DNA of 64,000 bases, taken from NCBI GenBank assembly GCA_002633005.1, contig NMRA01000101.1, positions 713,804-777,803 on the forward strand, written 5' to 3'. Below are positions 36,601 through 50,500 of the stretch, in pieces. The translations under genes were made by a program, and so were the position numbers. Position 1 is the stretch's first letter; every line of letters starts with the position of its first letter. Source of the DNA: Phoronis australis. Its lineage: Eukaryota > Phoronida > Phoronidae. The notes beneath the pieces were generated by a model. It did not search any database and was not told the DNA's origin. It saw only the letters and a program-made list of their open reading frames with translations.

Positions 36601-38551
36601 GGAATTTATCTGCATATGAGCAAAGACTGTGGTCAGTACCAACTGGATCCATCCTACACTACTCTGATCAGAAGAACAACTGCAAACAGCACAAGCGTGA
36701 TGTCATACATGAGACTGTGGTCAGTAACGTTATCCAACGAAAGCATTCACTTGTGCTATGCAAGTGTACAACAGAGAATAGATGAACAAAAACTTATTAA
36801 GAGAAGCATACAAATTGTTTTGTTTTTAACATATAACAAAGACTTGGAACAAGCCAGTACAATACGAAATTTACATTTAGGCTTCTTCAAAAGGCAAATG
36901 AAAAACTGGAGAATGTTGGATCAAATCAATAACGTCTGTATGGACAATGTCCAGTAGTCCAGTTAATCACTCACCTTCACATTGTCCCGTTCTGTAGTCA
37001 GATCATCCACAGCCTTCTTGCCTTCATTCACCCTCTCCTCTAACTCCCTTACTTTATCCTCTTTCTGTGCCACAACACCCTTTAGTTCAGTTAGCTCACT
37101 ATCCCTCTTGCTGTTCAATTCACTCACTTCCTTGTCATACCTGGCAGATTGTTTCTCTAGTTTGTTGTTTGCTTTTTCTAAACTATTTTGCTGGAAAAGA
37201 AATAAGCTGTACTGTAAGTTTAGATAACACTTGATAAATTCCCGTCATGTAAGAGAGGTAGAAACACCGATCGTATTTCAATGCTCCTCTTAAAAATGAG
37301 CAAAATGAGCAACAACTTTGAGTCATTCATTTTAAATTTTGTTTTGCTTTTCACATTTCTTTTTCCAAAAATTGCTGTCACTGTTAGAAAAACATCCTAT
37401 GATCTTGTTCAAGTCATCAACAAACAACAACAAAAACTTTGTTATTAGGTTAGTCCTTTTTACTTTGTTTTTGAGAAAATGTGCAAAAACAAACAAAACT
37501 GCCATTAGGACGCACCACAGTTGCCGAAGTCAGAAAATCATCGTCAGCCGCCCTTTTCACAGTAAGAACAGATACGTCAATTTTTAAGCAGTTTGGTTGA
37601 TAGAAGGATGCCAAAAAAGACTCGAGAACAGCAAAAATGACCAATAGGTGGCGCAAAATGCCTCGAATTCAACAAAAACCCATAAGATAGCGTCATCTAT
37701 CCAATAGATGCTTATCTGCCAAATTTCATGAAAATCCATTGACCACCTTTGAAGATAAAGAGGTAAGCATAAAAAAATAAAATTGTCACTAGGGGGCACA
37801 CCGGTCGTCCCATCCATCAGAAAGTTGTCGTCCTCTGTTGTCAACTTTATATAAATATACCAGCAGAATTCAATAAAGATTCTGTACAGTGTTTAGGACC
37901 TACAGCCAAGATCACAAAAAACAACTACTAGGAGGCGCCACAGTTGCCAAAGTCATTGGAAAATCATCGTCAGCCGCCCTCTTCACAGAAAGAACATATT
38001 TTTTATGCCAATTTTCAAAATCCTCCTTAGAGCGGTTTCGTTGATAGAAGGACGGATGCCAAAAATTAGACTCGAAAATAGTAAAAATGGCCACTAGGTG
38101 GCACAAAGTAACTCACATCCATCTGAAAATGGGAGGATGGCATCAACTCAATAATAGATGCCTAACTGCCAAATTCTATGAAAATCCATTGAGGACTTCC
38201 GAAGATACAAAGGTAAGCATGAAAAACTAAAATTGCCACTAGGGAGCACACTGGTAGTCGGAGAGGTCCGAAATTCGTCATCATCTGTCATCAGCTTCAT
38301 CAGAATACATCTGCCAAATCTCATCAAGATCCTGTGAGGGGTTTAGGAGATACAGCTGCGGACGCCAGACACCCATACAGAGATGACGGCAATATGCGAC
38401 CACATATAAATATGTGGGCGCATAAACATAAAAATGGCCACCATAGCACTATCTTGTAACCATTTTCGACCAAAAACAACAAGTCTCTAGTCACTGACAA
38501 GACATGGTGAGTATAAATTCTACGTAGATTAGAAAAGAAACGCAACCTACA

Positions 38552-38583
<32 letters not shown>

Positions 38584-41500
38584 GCGTGTGCGTGTGCGTG
38601 TAAAAAAGAAACAAAAAACTTATGGCAGAGTTATAGATTTGACAAAACAAACTTTCGTCAAGTGACAAGTTATTTAACCTTTCCACACACAACAAAACTA
38701 ACCAAGTCATCTAATCGTTCCTGAAATGACTTCAGGTCCTCGTCATGTTTTGATATCAATACTTCTGTCTCNTGACAAAAAAGACTCGAAAACAGAAAAA
38801 ATGGCCAATAGGTGGTGCAAAATGCCTCGAATTCAACAAAAACCCATAAGATAGCGTCACCTCTCCAATAGATGCTTATCTGCCAAATTTCATGAAAATC
38901 CATTGACCACCTTTGAAGATAAAGAGGTGAGCGTAAAAAAATAAAATTGTCACTAGGGGGAACACCGGTCGTCCCATCCATCAGAAAGTTGTCGTCCTCT
39001 GTTGTCAACTATATATAAATATACCAGCACAATTCAATAAAGATTCTGTACAGCGTTTAAGAGCTACAGCCAAGATCACAAAAAAACAACCACTAGGAGG
39101 TGCCACAGTTGCCAAAGTCATTGGAAATTCATCGTCAGCCGCCCTCTTCACAGAAAGAACATATTTTTCATGCCAATTTTCAAAATCCTCCCTAGAGCGG
39201 TTTCGTTGATAGGACGGATGACAAAAATCAGACTCGAAAATAGTAAAAATGGCCACTAGGTGGCGCAAAGTAACTCAAATCCATCTGAAAATGGGAGGAT
39301 GGCATCATCTCAATAATAAATGCCTAACTGCCAAATTCTATGAAAATCCATTGAGGACCTCCGAAGATACAAAGGTAAGCATGAAAAACTAAAATTGCCA
39401 CTAGGGAGCACACTGGTAGTCGGAGAGGTCCGAAATTCGTCATCATGTCATCAGCTTCATAAGAATACATCTGCCAAATCTTATCAAGATCCTGTGAGGG
39501 GTTTAGGAGATACAGCTGCGGACGACGGACACCCATACAGAGATGACGGCAATATGCGACCACATATTTATATGTGGGCGCATAAACATAAAAATGGTCA
39601 CCATAGCACAATCTTGTAACCATTTTTAACCAAAACAACAAGTCTCTAGTCATTGACAAGACATGGTGTGTGTAAATTCTACGTAGATTAGAAAAGAAAC
39701 GCAACCTACAGTTTGTGTGTGTGTGCGTGTAAAAAAAGAAACAAAAAACTTATGGCAGAGTTACAGATTTGACAAAACAAAATTTCGTCAAGTGACAAGT
39801 TATTTAACCTTTCCACACACAACAAAACTAACCAAGTCATCTAATCGTTCCTGAAACGACTTCAGGTCCTCGTCATGTTTTGATATCAATACTTCTGTCT
39901 CCCTCTCAGCATCTTCTCTAGCATTCTCCAACTCTTCAGTAAGTTTACTTATTCTCTGTGTAGAACTTGATAAGTTTTGATGTGTTTCCTCTAGTTTTCT
40001 GTAACACAGAGGCAGAACAATGACAAGCAGACTAAATGCCTCAGCCAATAAGTCTGACATTGGTTAGTCTAATTGGTTACATAAACTGGACAACAAAGGA
40101 CATTGATTAATATTCTGCTGACAAAAATCATGAAGTTTGGAAGATACAAATGATACAAAATGATATAACAGGGCACACTACTTGTTGCCATCTGCTCAAA
40201 ATTACCCGAAATGAAACACCCACTAGGGCTTGGGGTCTAATCATCTTATTCGAAATGCAGCTCAAAATCATTTTTCACATTTTCCGCTCTACGTTAGTAC
40301 AAAGTGCCTTGCTATTATTCTGCGCTTGAGTACATAATGGTTTATTTGGATGAAAGTCTAGTCCTAGTTCAAACTTGATGACTATGGCATTTAAGTCATA
40401 TTTTCGAGTTTTTGCTTGAAATCCTGAATTTAAACAATAATTTGTAGCTTAGATATAGGGGTTGGTAAGTGGACTAGAAACTCATCCCCATAAACCACAC
40501 TGTGAAACCAAGTCAGAGACAGGTCAAAGTTTACTTGGTGCTGTGGACGGTAACAACACAACATCAACTAGATTCTGTTGTGTTTACTTCAAATAAAGGT
40601 GAAAATTAGTTCACTTCAATTAGGGCTGTTCCAGCAAAATCCGTATGGGAGGGGGGACGGCAGTTGCAATAAAAATTCATGGGTGGTGGTCTTCAGAAAA
40701 AACTCAAATTACGGGTGGTTGTTCTTGTATGAAGTAAAACATTAAAACTGGGTGGTATTTTTGACTAGTAAATGTTGACAGGTTGGTATTTTCATCCAAA
40801 CACATCTCAAAAGAAAAAATACCCAAACATATTCCAAATCAAAAAACAAACCCATGTTGCTAGTGTACAGAGTGCAATATGCACACTAGTTCAAATAAAG
40901 GTAAAAATTAGTTCACTTTAGTGCCGAAAAATTTGCTTCAGTACCATAATATCAGAATGCACATGAGCCAAAAGAACTAACTCATGTCTTCTTCAGTAAA
41001 AAGCAAGAGAATAAAAGGTTGCATTTTGTAGATACAAGAATGTCATGAAAAAGCGAGATCACGCAAGACCATGCAAAATCATCCCAGTGAAAGGAGAGTG
41101 TTTAGCGAGTATGCTGGGAACCGTACTAGCGTAAACTATTAAAATGGCAGCCACTGAAGTGATTGGTTGGTGAGGTTGAGAAATGAATTCAGTTTCCACG
41201 AGTGCAGAGATTAAGGCAAGTATAAAGCAAGGTTCCACTGATACTGACTGACATTTGATGCAGAAGACAATCGTAACAAGTTTGGTGCCAACAATACATA
41301 TTTCGTGCCAATGATACATACGACTAGTTTGATGCCAAGGACACGTATAACTGCTTTGGTGCCAAAGACATGTGTAACTAGTTTGAGGCCAAAACACGTA
41401 TAACTAGTTTGATGCTAATGACATGTATCACTAGTTTAAATACAGGGACATATAAAGTTAGTTTGAGGCAAAGGTCCCATATAATTAGTTTGCTGCCAAT

Positions 41501-44500
41501 GACATGTATAACTAATTTATGCCAATGACACATATAACTAATTTATGCCAATGACACGTATAACTAATTTATGCCAATGACACGTATCACTAATTTATGC
41601 CAATGACACGTATCACTAATTTATGCCAATGACACGTATCACTAATTTATGCCAATGACACGTATCACTAATTTATGGCAATGACAAGTATAACTAATTT
41701 ATGCCAATGAAACGTATAACTAATTTATGCCAATGACACGTATCACTAATTTATGCCAATGACACATATAACCAGTTTGGTTACAAAGACGTATACAACT
41801 AGTTTGATGCCAATAACATGTATTACTAGTTTGTTCCAAATGACTCATATAACATTTTGATGCCAACAAAACATATCATGCTAAACACATTTACAACACA
41901 TCAACTAACTGTCACCTACAAAACTGGCAAGAGTTCAAGATATCAACAGGAAAGACACGGACACACAAGGTAACACTGACAATAGATTAGTGCAAGTTGG
42001 AATATGGGTGTCAGCGACACACAAGGTGACACAATAGGTTAGTGCAAGTTGGAATATGGGTGCCAGTAGTGACCAACCTTTCTTTCTCTCGTAGTTGTTC
42101 GTTCATCAGAGACAGCTGTTCAGAGCTATCGCCTGAGTGTTTCATCAACTCTGAGATTTGATGCTCCTTGGAAATTAAAACAAACCTTATAATAAAACAT
42201 AGAAACATACAAATGTACAGAAATCCAAACTATTCAAAATGTTCAGACCAGGTTGAATGGTGCCTACTTAGTACGTATAATGAAATAAAGCACAACTCAG
42301 AGTCACTCATCCACACAAGTGACCTTCCATGTGTATTATGCACCTGGACTGAGTTGCATAAAGCTTCAAAAGTTATCCGCTGGATAAGTTTGATTGTTGC
42401 ATGACGTCGGGTGCATTGTTGAACAATAATAACGTGACGAGTGATAATGCAACGTCATTGTTGCTATAGGGAGTACATCTTTTATGCAACTGGGCCCAGA
42501 TTGACTGACAGTTACGTACTGAGGATTTTCTGTACATTTTACCTCATGCAATTTTTACACTAAACATCTATAAACTACAAGCCTAGTGTACTCAACTCAA
42601 ATTGACATCGACATTGACAACATAGAAAGCTAACTTAATATTTGTCATAGATGCAAAAACCAATGTGTTAGACATTCAAATGCAGTTTCCATGAACTTGG
42701 GTAAAAGAATGCAACAGAAGCCATCGTATAATTATCAGTTCCCAAATAGGATTTACACTTTTGTTCATCAGCTTAAGAATTACAAGAAAATTATGATACA
42801 ATAGTTGATGACAGATCGACTAAGAGTGACTTACCAGTTTCTTCTTGTCGTCTGCTGTTTGTTCATGCCTCTCCTCGCTTGCACTAACTTCTCTTTGAAG
42901 ATCTGTTGAGAGAGGTAAACTGGAGCATGAGGTGACAGAGAACAACAGGTAGTTGAGGTCACTTAACATGATAATACATGGACCACAGACAGCACAGGTC
43001 ACACACCATGAGGGGCAGACGCCAAAAAAGAGACTCGAAAACAGTAAAAATGGCCACTGGATAGTGCAAATTACCGCGAATCCATCCAAAAACAGGAGAT
43101 AGCGTTATGTCACTAATAGATGCCTATTTGCCAAATTTCAAGATACAGAAGTAAGCGTAAAAAATAAAACTGCCATTAGGGGACACACCGGTAGTTGGAT
43201 CCGCCTGGAAGTTCGCTCATGCCATCCCATTCATGAAAGGAACACATGTGCAAAATTTCCTGAACATATGTCAAAGGGTTTTGGAGNTAGTACGTATAAT
43301 GAAATAAAGCACAACTCAGAGTCACTCATCCACACAAGTGACCTTCCATGTGTATTATGCACCTGGACTGAGTTGCATAAAGCTTCAAAAGTTATCCGCT
43401 GGATAAGTTTGATTGTTGCATGACGTCAGGTGCATTGTTGAACAATAACAACGTGACGCGTGATAATGCAATGGCACTGTTGCTATTTGGCGTACAACTT
43501 TTATGCAACTGGGCCCAGATTGACTGACAGTTACGTACTGAGGATTTTCTGTACATTTTACCTCATGCAATTTTTACACTAAACATCTATAAACTACAAG
43601 CCTAGTGTACTCAACTCAAATTGACACCGACATTGACAACATAGAAAGCTAACTTAATATTTGTCATAGATGCAAAAACCAATGTGTTAGACATTCAAAT
43701 GCAGTTTCCATGAACTTGGGTAAAAGAATGCAACAGAAGCCATCGTATAATTATCTGTTCCCAAATAGGATTTACACTTTTGTTCATCAGCTTAAGAATT
43801 ACAAGAAAATTATGATACATTAGTTGATGACAGATCGACTAAGAGTGACTTACCAGTTTCTTCTTGTCGTCTGCTGTTTGTTCATGCCTCTCCTCGCTTG
43901 CACTAACCTCTCTTTGAAGATCTGTTGAGAGAGGTAAACTGGAGCATCAGGTGACAGAGAACAACAGGTAGTTGAGGTCACTTAACATGATAATACATGG
44001 ACCACAGACAGCACAGGTCACACAGCATGAGGTGCAGATGCCAAAAAAACAGACTCGAAAACAGTAAAAATGGCCACTAGGTAGTGCAAATTACCGCGAA
44101 TCCATCCAAAAACGGGAGATAGCCTCATGTCAATAATAGATGCCTATTTGCCAAATTTTAAGATACAGAAGTAAGCGTAAAAAATAAAACTGCCATTAGG
44201 GGACACAACGGTAGTTGGATCCACCTGGAAGTTCGCTCATGCCGTCCCATTCATGAAAAGAACACGTGCAAAACTTCATGAACATATGTCAAAGGGTTTT
44301 GGAGATAGAGCAGCAGATGCCAGACACCAGATGCCAGATGCTAGATGGACAGACAGGGATTATGGCATAAAAATGGCCACTAGGTGGCACAAAATATATC
44401 AAATCCATCCAAACATGAATGGGCGCCATAGATACTTGAAAATTTTTCAGAAGTCCAAGAAACAGAAGCTAACGTAAGAACTGAAATTGCCACTAGGTGA

Positions 44501-47500
44501 CATACCGCTAATCGGATTCCTCCATGCTGTCCCAGGAACATGTCTCAGAATTTCACGAACATCCATCAAGGTGTTTTGGAGATACAGCATCAGATGTCAG
44601 ACGGACAGACAGACATAATGGCATAATGCACCCACACATAAACATGCGGGTGTATAACAAACTCCAAAATTTCCAAATATTGGAAGCTGAGAGACTTGTG
44701 TGATATGTCAATGTTTTAAATATGTAACCGATCAAGAGCTAGTCTCCCTTACAGCTACTTCAAATCACAGTGGTTAACACAGAGCTTAACACAGAAGCAA
44801 GAACTTAATTTAATGAGTGTTGTTTAAAGTCATAAACTGAAGAGCATTAAAGACTAGTCCCAAATGATGTGGTAGCCAATGGTTATAAACTGAAGACCCA
44901 ATGTTTGATCTGTATCTCTTTCATTACAGTAACCAATTTACTGTTATCATCTATGTAAGTAAGATAGGTTCATTAACAACTGCACAAAGCTGTGCAACAA
45001 ACACTGGCAGCACTTGGTTCACATGGCTGGTTTCACCGGCTCAACTGGTTGAGATATTTGACGTCTGCCAGACACGTGTGGAGATGGTGACATCTACTTG
45101 ACATGCATACTATTGTATTTAGTGGAGATGGTGACATCTAGTTGACATGCATACTATTGTATTCAGTGGAGATGGTGACATCTACTTGACATGCATACTA
45201 TTGTATTCAGTGGAGATGGTGACATCTACTTGACATGCATACTATTGTATTCAGTGGAGATGGTGACATCTACTTGACATGCATACTATTGTATTCAGTN
45301 TTGGATCCGCCTGGAAGTTCGCTCATGCCATCCCATTCATGAAAGGAACACATGTGCAAAATTTCCTGAACATATGTCAAAGGGTTTTGGAGATAGAGCA
45401 GCAGATGCCAGAAACCAGATGCCGGATGGACGGACATGGATTATGGCATAAAAACGGCCACTAGGTGGAACAAAATACATCAAATCCATCCAAACATGAG
45501 TGGGCGCCATAGATACCTAATTGCCAATTTTTCTGAAGTCCAAGAAACAGAAGCTAACGTAAGAACTGAAATTGCCACTAGGGGACATACCGCAATTCGG
45601 ATCCCTCCATGCTGTCCCAGGAGCATGTCTGCAGAATTTCACAAACATCCATCAAGGTGTTTTGGAGATACAGCATCAGATGTCAGACGGACAGACAGAC
45701 ATAATGGCATAATGCACCCACACATAAACATACAGGTGTATAACAAACTCCAAAATTTCCAAATATTGGAAGCTGAGAGACTTGTGTGAAATGTCAATGT
45801 TTTAAATATGTGACCGAACAAGAGCTAGTCTCCCCTACAGCTACTTTAAATCACAGTAATTAACATAAAGCCTAACACAGAGGCATGCACTTTACTTAAT
45901 GAGTGTTGTTTAAAGTCATAAACTGAAGAGCACTAAAGACTAGTCTCAAATGATATAGCAGCCAATGGTTATAAACTGAAGAGCCAATGTTTGATGTATC
46001 TCTTTCATTACAGTAACAAATTTACAATTATCATCTATGTAAGTAAGATAGGTTCGTTAACAACTCCAGAAAGCCGTGTAACACACACTGGCAGCACTTG
46101 GTTCACATGGCTGGTTTCACCGGCTCAACTGGTTGAAATATTTGACGTGTGCCAGACACGTGTGGAGATGGTGACATCTACTTGACATGAATACTATTGT
46201 ATTCAGTACCTGATACTCTCCTCTTGAGCTCCTGCACTTCACTGAGCAGAGACGAAGAGTTGGTATCGCTTGATGCTAATCTACCCATTAATTCTGCAAA
46301 AAAACATGTCGAGTAGATTGCACATCAGCCAGTTCACAAACAATACAAACATATAGGCTCAAACACATGTTCCCTTCATTTGCGGTCCATTCAAACAATC
46401 AATTAATATCAAAATGTTGAGTGTTCTAGTTGGCCAGGTCCGGACATCTGCAGTTTAGATCCAAACGTCAAATAAAGGGACCTTGACCTGAGATCCAGTT
46501 TTTTGTGAACTCAGGCGTGAACTCAGCCTTTAGAATTTTCTACTCGTCGTTCTAACCAGAATTGAGTTGCACTCAACACACGAGGCTAGAAAATATGTTT
46601 GTGACATCGGGCACACTTAACACAAGACTGAAATCAAGTTGTGGAGAAAATCTACCTTAAGTTAGAAATTTGAGTCGGAGTCAAGAGTGCCCAAAACACC
46701 AGAGTGCGACAGTCTGAGAGGACTTGTGTCTACAATTAGCAACCAGCTGACCTGGTGAGATGGCAGTGATAGACAACTGATCGTAGCGCGATAGCCTGAG
46801 AGGACCAGAAAACTACATATATTTGTGTGTAGCACTAACAACCAGTTGCAGTGTGACTGACATGACTCACCATCAATAGTTTCCTCTTGTTTCTGCTTCT
46901 TCTCTTTGTAATCTGATACTGTCTCTTCCTAAAAACAGGGAAGAAAACACACAACTTATAAAGCTTTGCCATTTTCTTTGACGAATGCAGTGGCACAATA
47001 TATCTAATTTTAAAAAATTAAAAATTAATAAAATTGCATGGAAGATTTTTTATCTAAAACATTTCCATTGTGTCATTTTAATGGTATTCCAGAGCTTACT
47101 AATACCCCTGTTGCAGCAAGCCAGAACAACATGCAGCTTGCAGAAGCACTAAGCGGGTGCAGCTTAGAACGGATAGTTGCAACACATGAAGTCAGACCAT
47201 GCCCACAACTGTTGCCCACTAGCAAAAAGCAAATAAAGCGATAGTTCCTTGAAAGAGTACATCAGCAACACCAATGTATTTTCAGTAATATTTCACGGAA
47301 ACTTTTACTACATTGCCCAGCACTATCAAAATGGGGCCCCCAGTAAGAAAATTGAACTACAGCAGGAGTATATCCACAATAGCAGACCTTTCTGCCAATT
47401 CATATATTAGGCCAACCAATTGACAAGTTAAGCTTCATTCACAGATAAGTGATTGATTCAAACAACGTTGTGAGCATCAGCAGTTGTTTGGCCTTATACT

Positions 47501-50500
47501 TTTGGTAAGAAGACTAAGGTGGCTCTGGTAAGCGACTTCATAGAACAAATGGCAGTGTAACAAACTAACTCCATGCTATTTGTAAGCATATGAAAAGGTT
47601 GTTAATGTCCATTATTTGTTCAGTACTAGAAATAGGGAATTGTGTGGGGTTCAACAACGATGTCACTTTTCACTAAGTCACAGGCGCTGTCACGTAGACT
47701 TCATAATCGCGTGTATGTTTTTTAATTCAAAATAGATACTCAACAGAAAAGAAAAATAATTGTGAAACTTTAATGGGCCATGAAGTCTGCTAAGTTCTTT
47801 CATACACAAGAGATACGATTCTTCCTTTGTTCTTTTTACATAATTGACCTGCATTCCAAGTGACCACCTTTACACTTTCTTTAGCAACCAATGCTTGTAG
47901 GACAAGATGGTGGATTGTCATAAATGTTCCAGCACCTTAATTGGCTGGAATAGCTTGATTGACATGCCAGAACTATCCATTTTCGCTAAAGTACATTTAT
48001 TCGTACCAACCCATAACAAACAGGTTCCAAAGCTAAAACAAAATTTATAGGCGAAAAGCATAATGACGAAGTTCCCGCTTACTAGAAGCTAATTTAAAAG
48101 TGATTGAAACATAAAAGCCTTCTCCCATCCTGAGCCTTGTTAAAGCACTAACTAAGCATGTTAAGAGAACACAGTACAAAGGTAAAGCCTGGTTGTCATG
48201 GGTAAATGAATGAGCCAAGGATAGTGAGAGAGGGCAGCGTACCTTACCAAAGACAGACAAGGTGAGACATAGCAACTCTTACTAGTGTTAGTGCTCATCC
48301 GAGAACAGACTGGATAACTCATTCATTCCACTTATCTGTGAGAAATGCAGCACATATTACGCTCGTTGTGAAATAAAGGATACAAACTTACAGATTGAGA
48401 AATGTTGGATATATAATGCCTACTGGCGTAAAATATAGGACTTATACGTTATCTGTGAAAAATACAGGATATATCATACTCATCTATGTGGAATATTATA
48501 CATGAGAAACATAGGACACATTCTGCTTATTTGTGTGAAATATAGGATGAACAATGCATATCTGTGTGAAATACAGGACATATGCTTATCTGTGAGAAAT
48601 ATAGGAAATATGCTTATTTGTGTAAAATATAGGGCATATCACGCTTATCGGTGTGAAATACAGGATGTATGCTTATCTGTCAAGACTATCCACTATTTGC
48701 ACTATGGTGGGTCTGCAAAAATTATTGTTGTGCATTGTTGTTTAGCACGCAATGCCTCATTTCGGCATCAATTTTAACAATGCAAACGAGAAAGAGCTCC
48801 TGTTCCAAACATGCAGAACCATATGATTGTAGTTTGGACACAATGCCTAATTTCCAAGCATAATGGTGAATTCAATAGACATGAAAGTAGCTAATAGCAC
48901 ATATCATGCTTATTTTTGTGAAATTTAGGACATACTTAACTGTGTGAAATGCAGAAATTATATAACATGCTTGTTTTGTGTGAAAGATAGAACATATTAA
49001 GCATATTTGTGCAAAATGTACAACATGTTATGCTTATTTATGTGAACTATACGCCACAATATCATTATTTAGCTAGAAGCAATCTTGATACACAAGAATA
49101 AATACCAACAAACAGAGACACAAAGCACTGGATACTTATTAATATGAGACGGTAACACATGTCAACTCATTCATTGATCATGTAAATGAGGACAAAGAAA
49201 AGATGACAACCAGTTAAAAGCAGCAACACATATGAAAGCAGTTTTTGCTTATTTCAGGGAAAGGGTAGAAGTATTTGAAAACTAGTACGGTACTAACACC
49301 AAGACTGCCCATTCAATACCAATATTCATTTATGATATCAAATGTTATCACCAAGCCATATTCAATATGACTGAACATGCCTTACCGAGAATTGGTTAAC
49401 TTATTCAAAATTTGAACGTCAAACTCAGTACCAATATATAAACGTGCATGTCATCCAGAAATAGTTTTAAGGAGGCAGGCCCAGCATCATTGGCGCGTGA
49501 AACTTTTCATTAAAGTACTATAATTGCTTAAATCTAGTCAACTGCAGCAGTAAAACTGTGAATTGAATTCAGATTCCAACACAACAGCAGTGCAGACCAG
49601 CTAATCACCTTGCACTTAACATGCTGGATTGCAAAAGGACTGAAAAAAATCGTAAATCTTGGCCATAGGCCATCTAACTGACTCAAAGATATAAGGCTCT
49701 TGAGTCAACAGACACATAGGCAAGTTTTTCTAAAATGATTCCTAGCCATTTTGTCATAAAAAGGAAAACTTCATCAAAACACTGAATTGCCTGCCAACAT
49801 TGTGAACTGAGTATGCAGCAAGTCAAGTGTCACGTTCTCACTTCATTTCAACCCCACCATAAAAGAAGACACAATGCCATGTAAACCCAATGAACCTACT
49901 ATCAAAGCATGTTCTACATCATCACAGAAGTCAGCCAACTACAATGAACCCATTGTACGTACAAATCGTAGACTTCAGTGTGTACGTGAACCTGTTTCTC
50001 ATCGATTTCAATCATTCAATTTACCACGTCTTTGATTTCCGTCACTAAGTTATTGTTATTCAAAAAACGACCGGGAGGCGGTGGGTCAAACAAACCATAA
50101 GGATACAGCCGCAGGGTGCTTCCTATAATAAGGGGTCAACTTAGAACAGCTATGAACCCACATTCCTACAGAAACAAATTGACTTAGATCATTTACCATT
50201 ACTAATTGTTACTCAGTTAAATTGAAGCTAATTTCAAGGTTTCGAGCACAGTGACAGTGGGCTATAGTTTGAGATCAGACTCTACAACTTGGCTTGTCAC
50301 GGCATGGTCTCAACAAATAATGAAATATCAGAAATCACCCCTTATCATAGTAAGGGTCACCTTGAGACTAATTTCATGGCAGAAAGTGATCTAAAAGTTT
50401 GCTTCTTGGATGTAATGCATGGTAATAGTAGTTTTAAAGAATTCTGGAGGTTTTGGATGATGTTCGGGATCTAAATGACTTATTAGATAAATTATCTGAA

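Larger units (their letters stand above)
37609..38771. repeat. Duplicated block A (left copy), ends at an N
   Basis: Matches 38773-39901 base for base with a few percent differences and small indels, including the microsatellite and exon 12 part. Confidence 0.9.

Noticed and set aside
36544-36957. 137-codon plus-strand frame within a CLIP intron
   Set aside because: No recognisable domain, no promoter or splice support, and internal GACTGTGGTCAGTA repetition; lies opposite the CLIP gene.
38324-38710. 128-codon minus-strand frame with a poly-(TH) run
   Set aside because: The run is the (TG)n microsatellite; the rest is repeat family and a copied exon 12 fragment out of frame.
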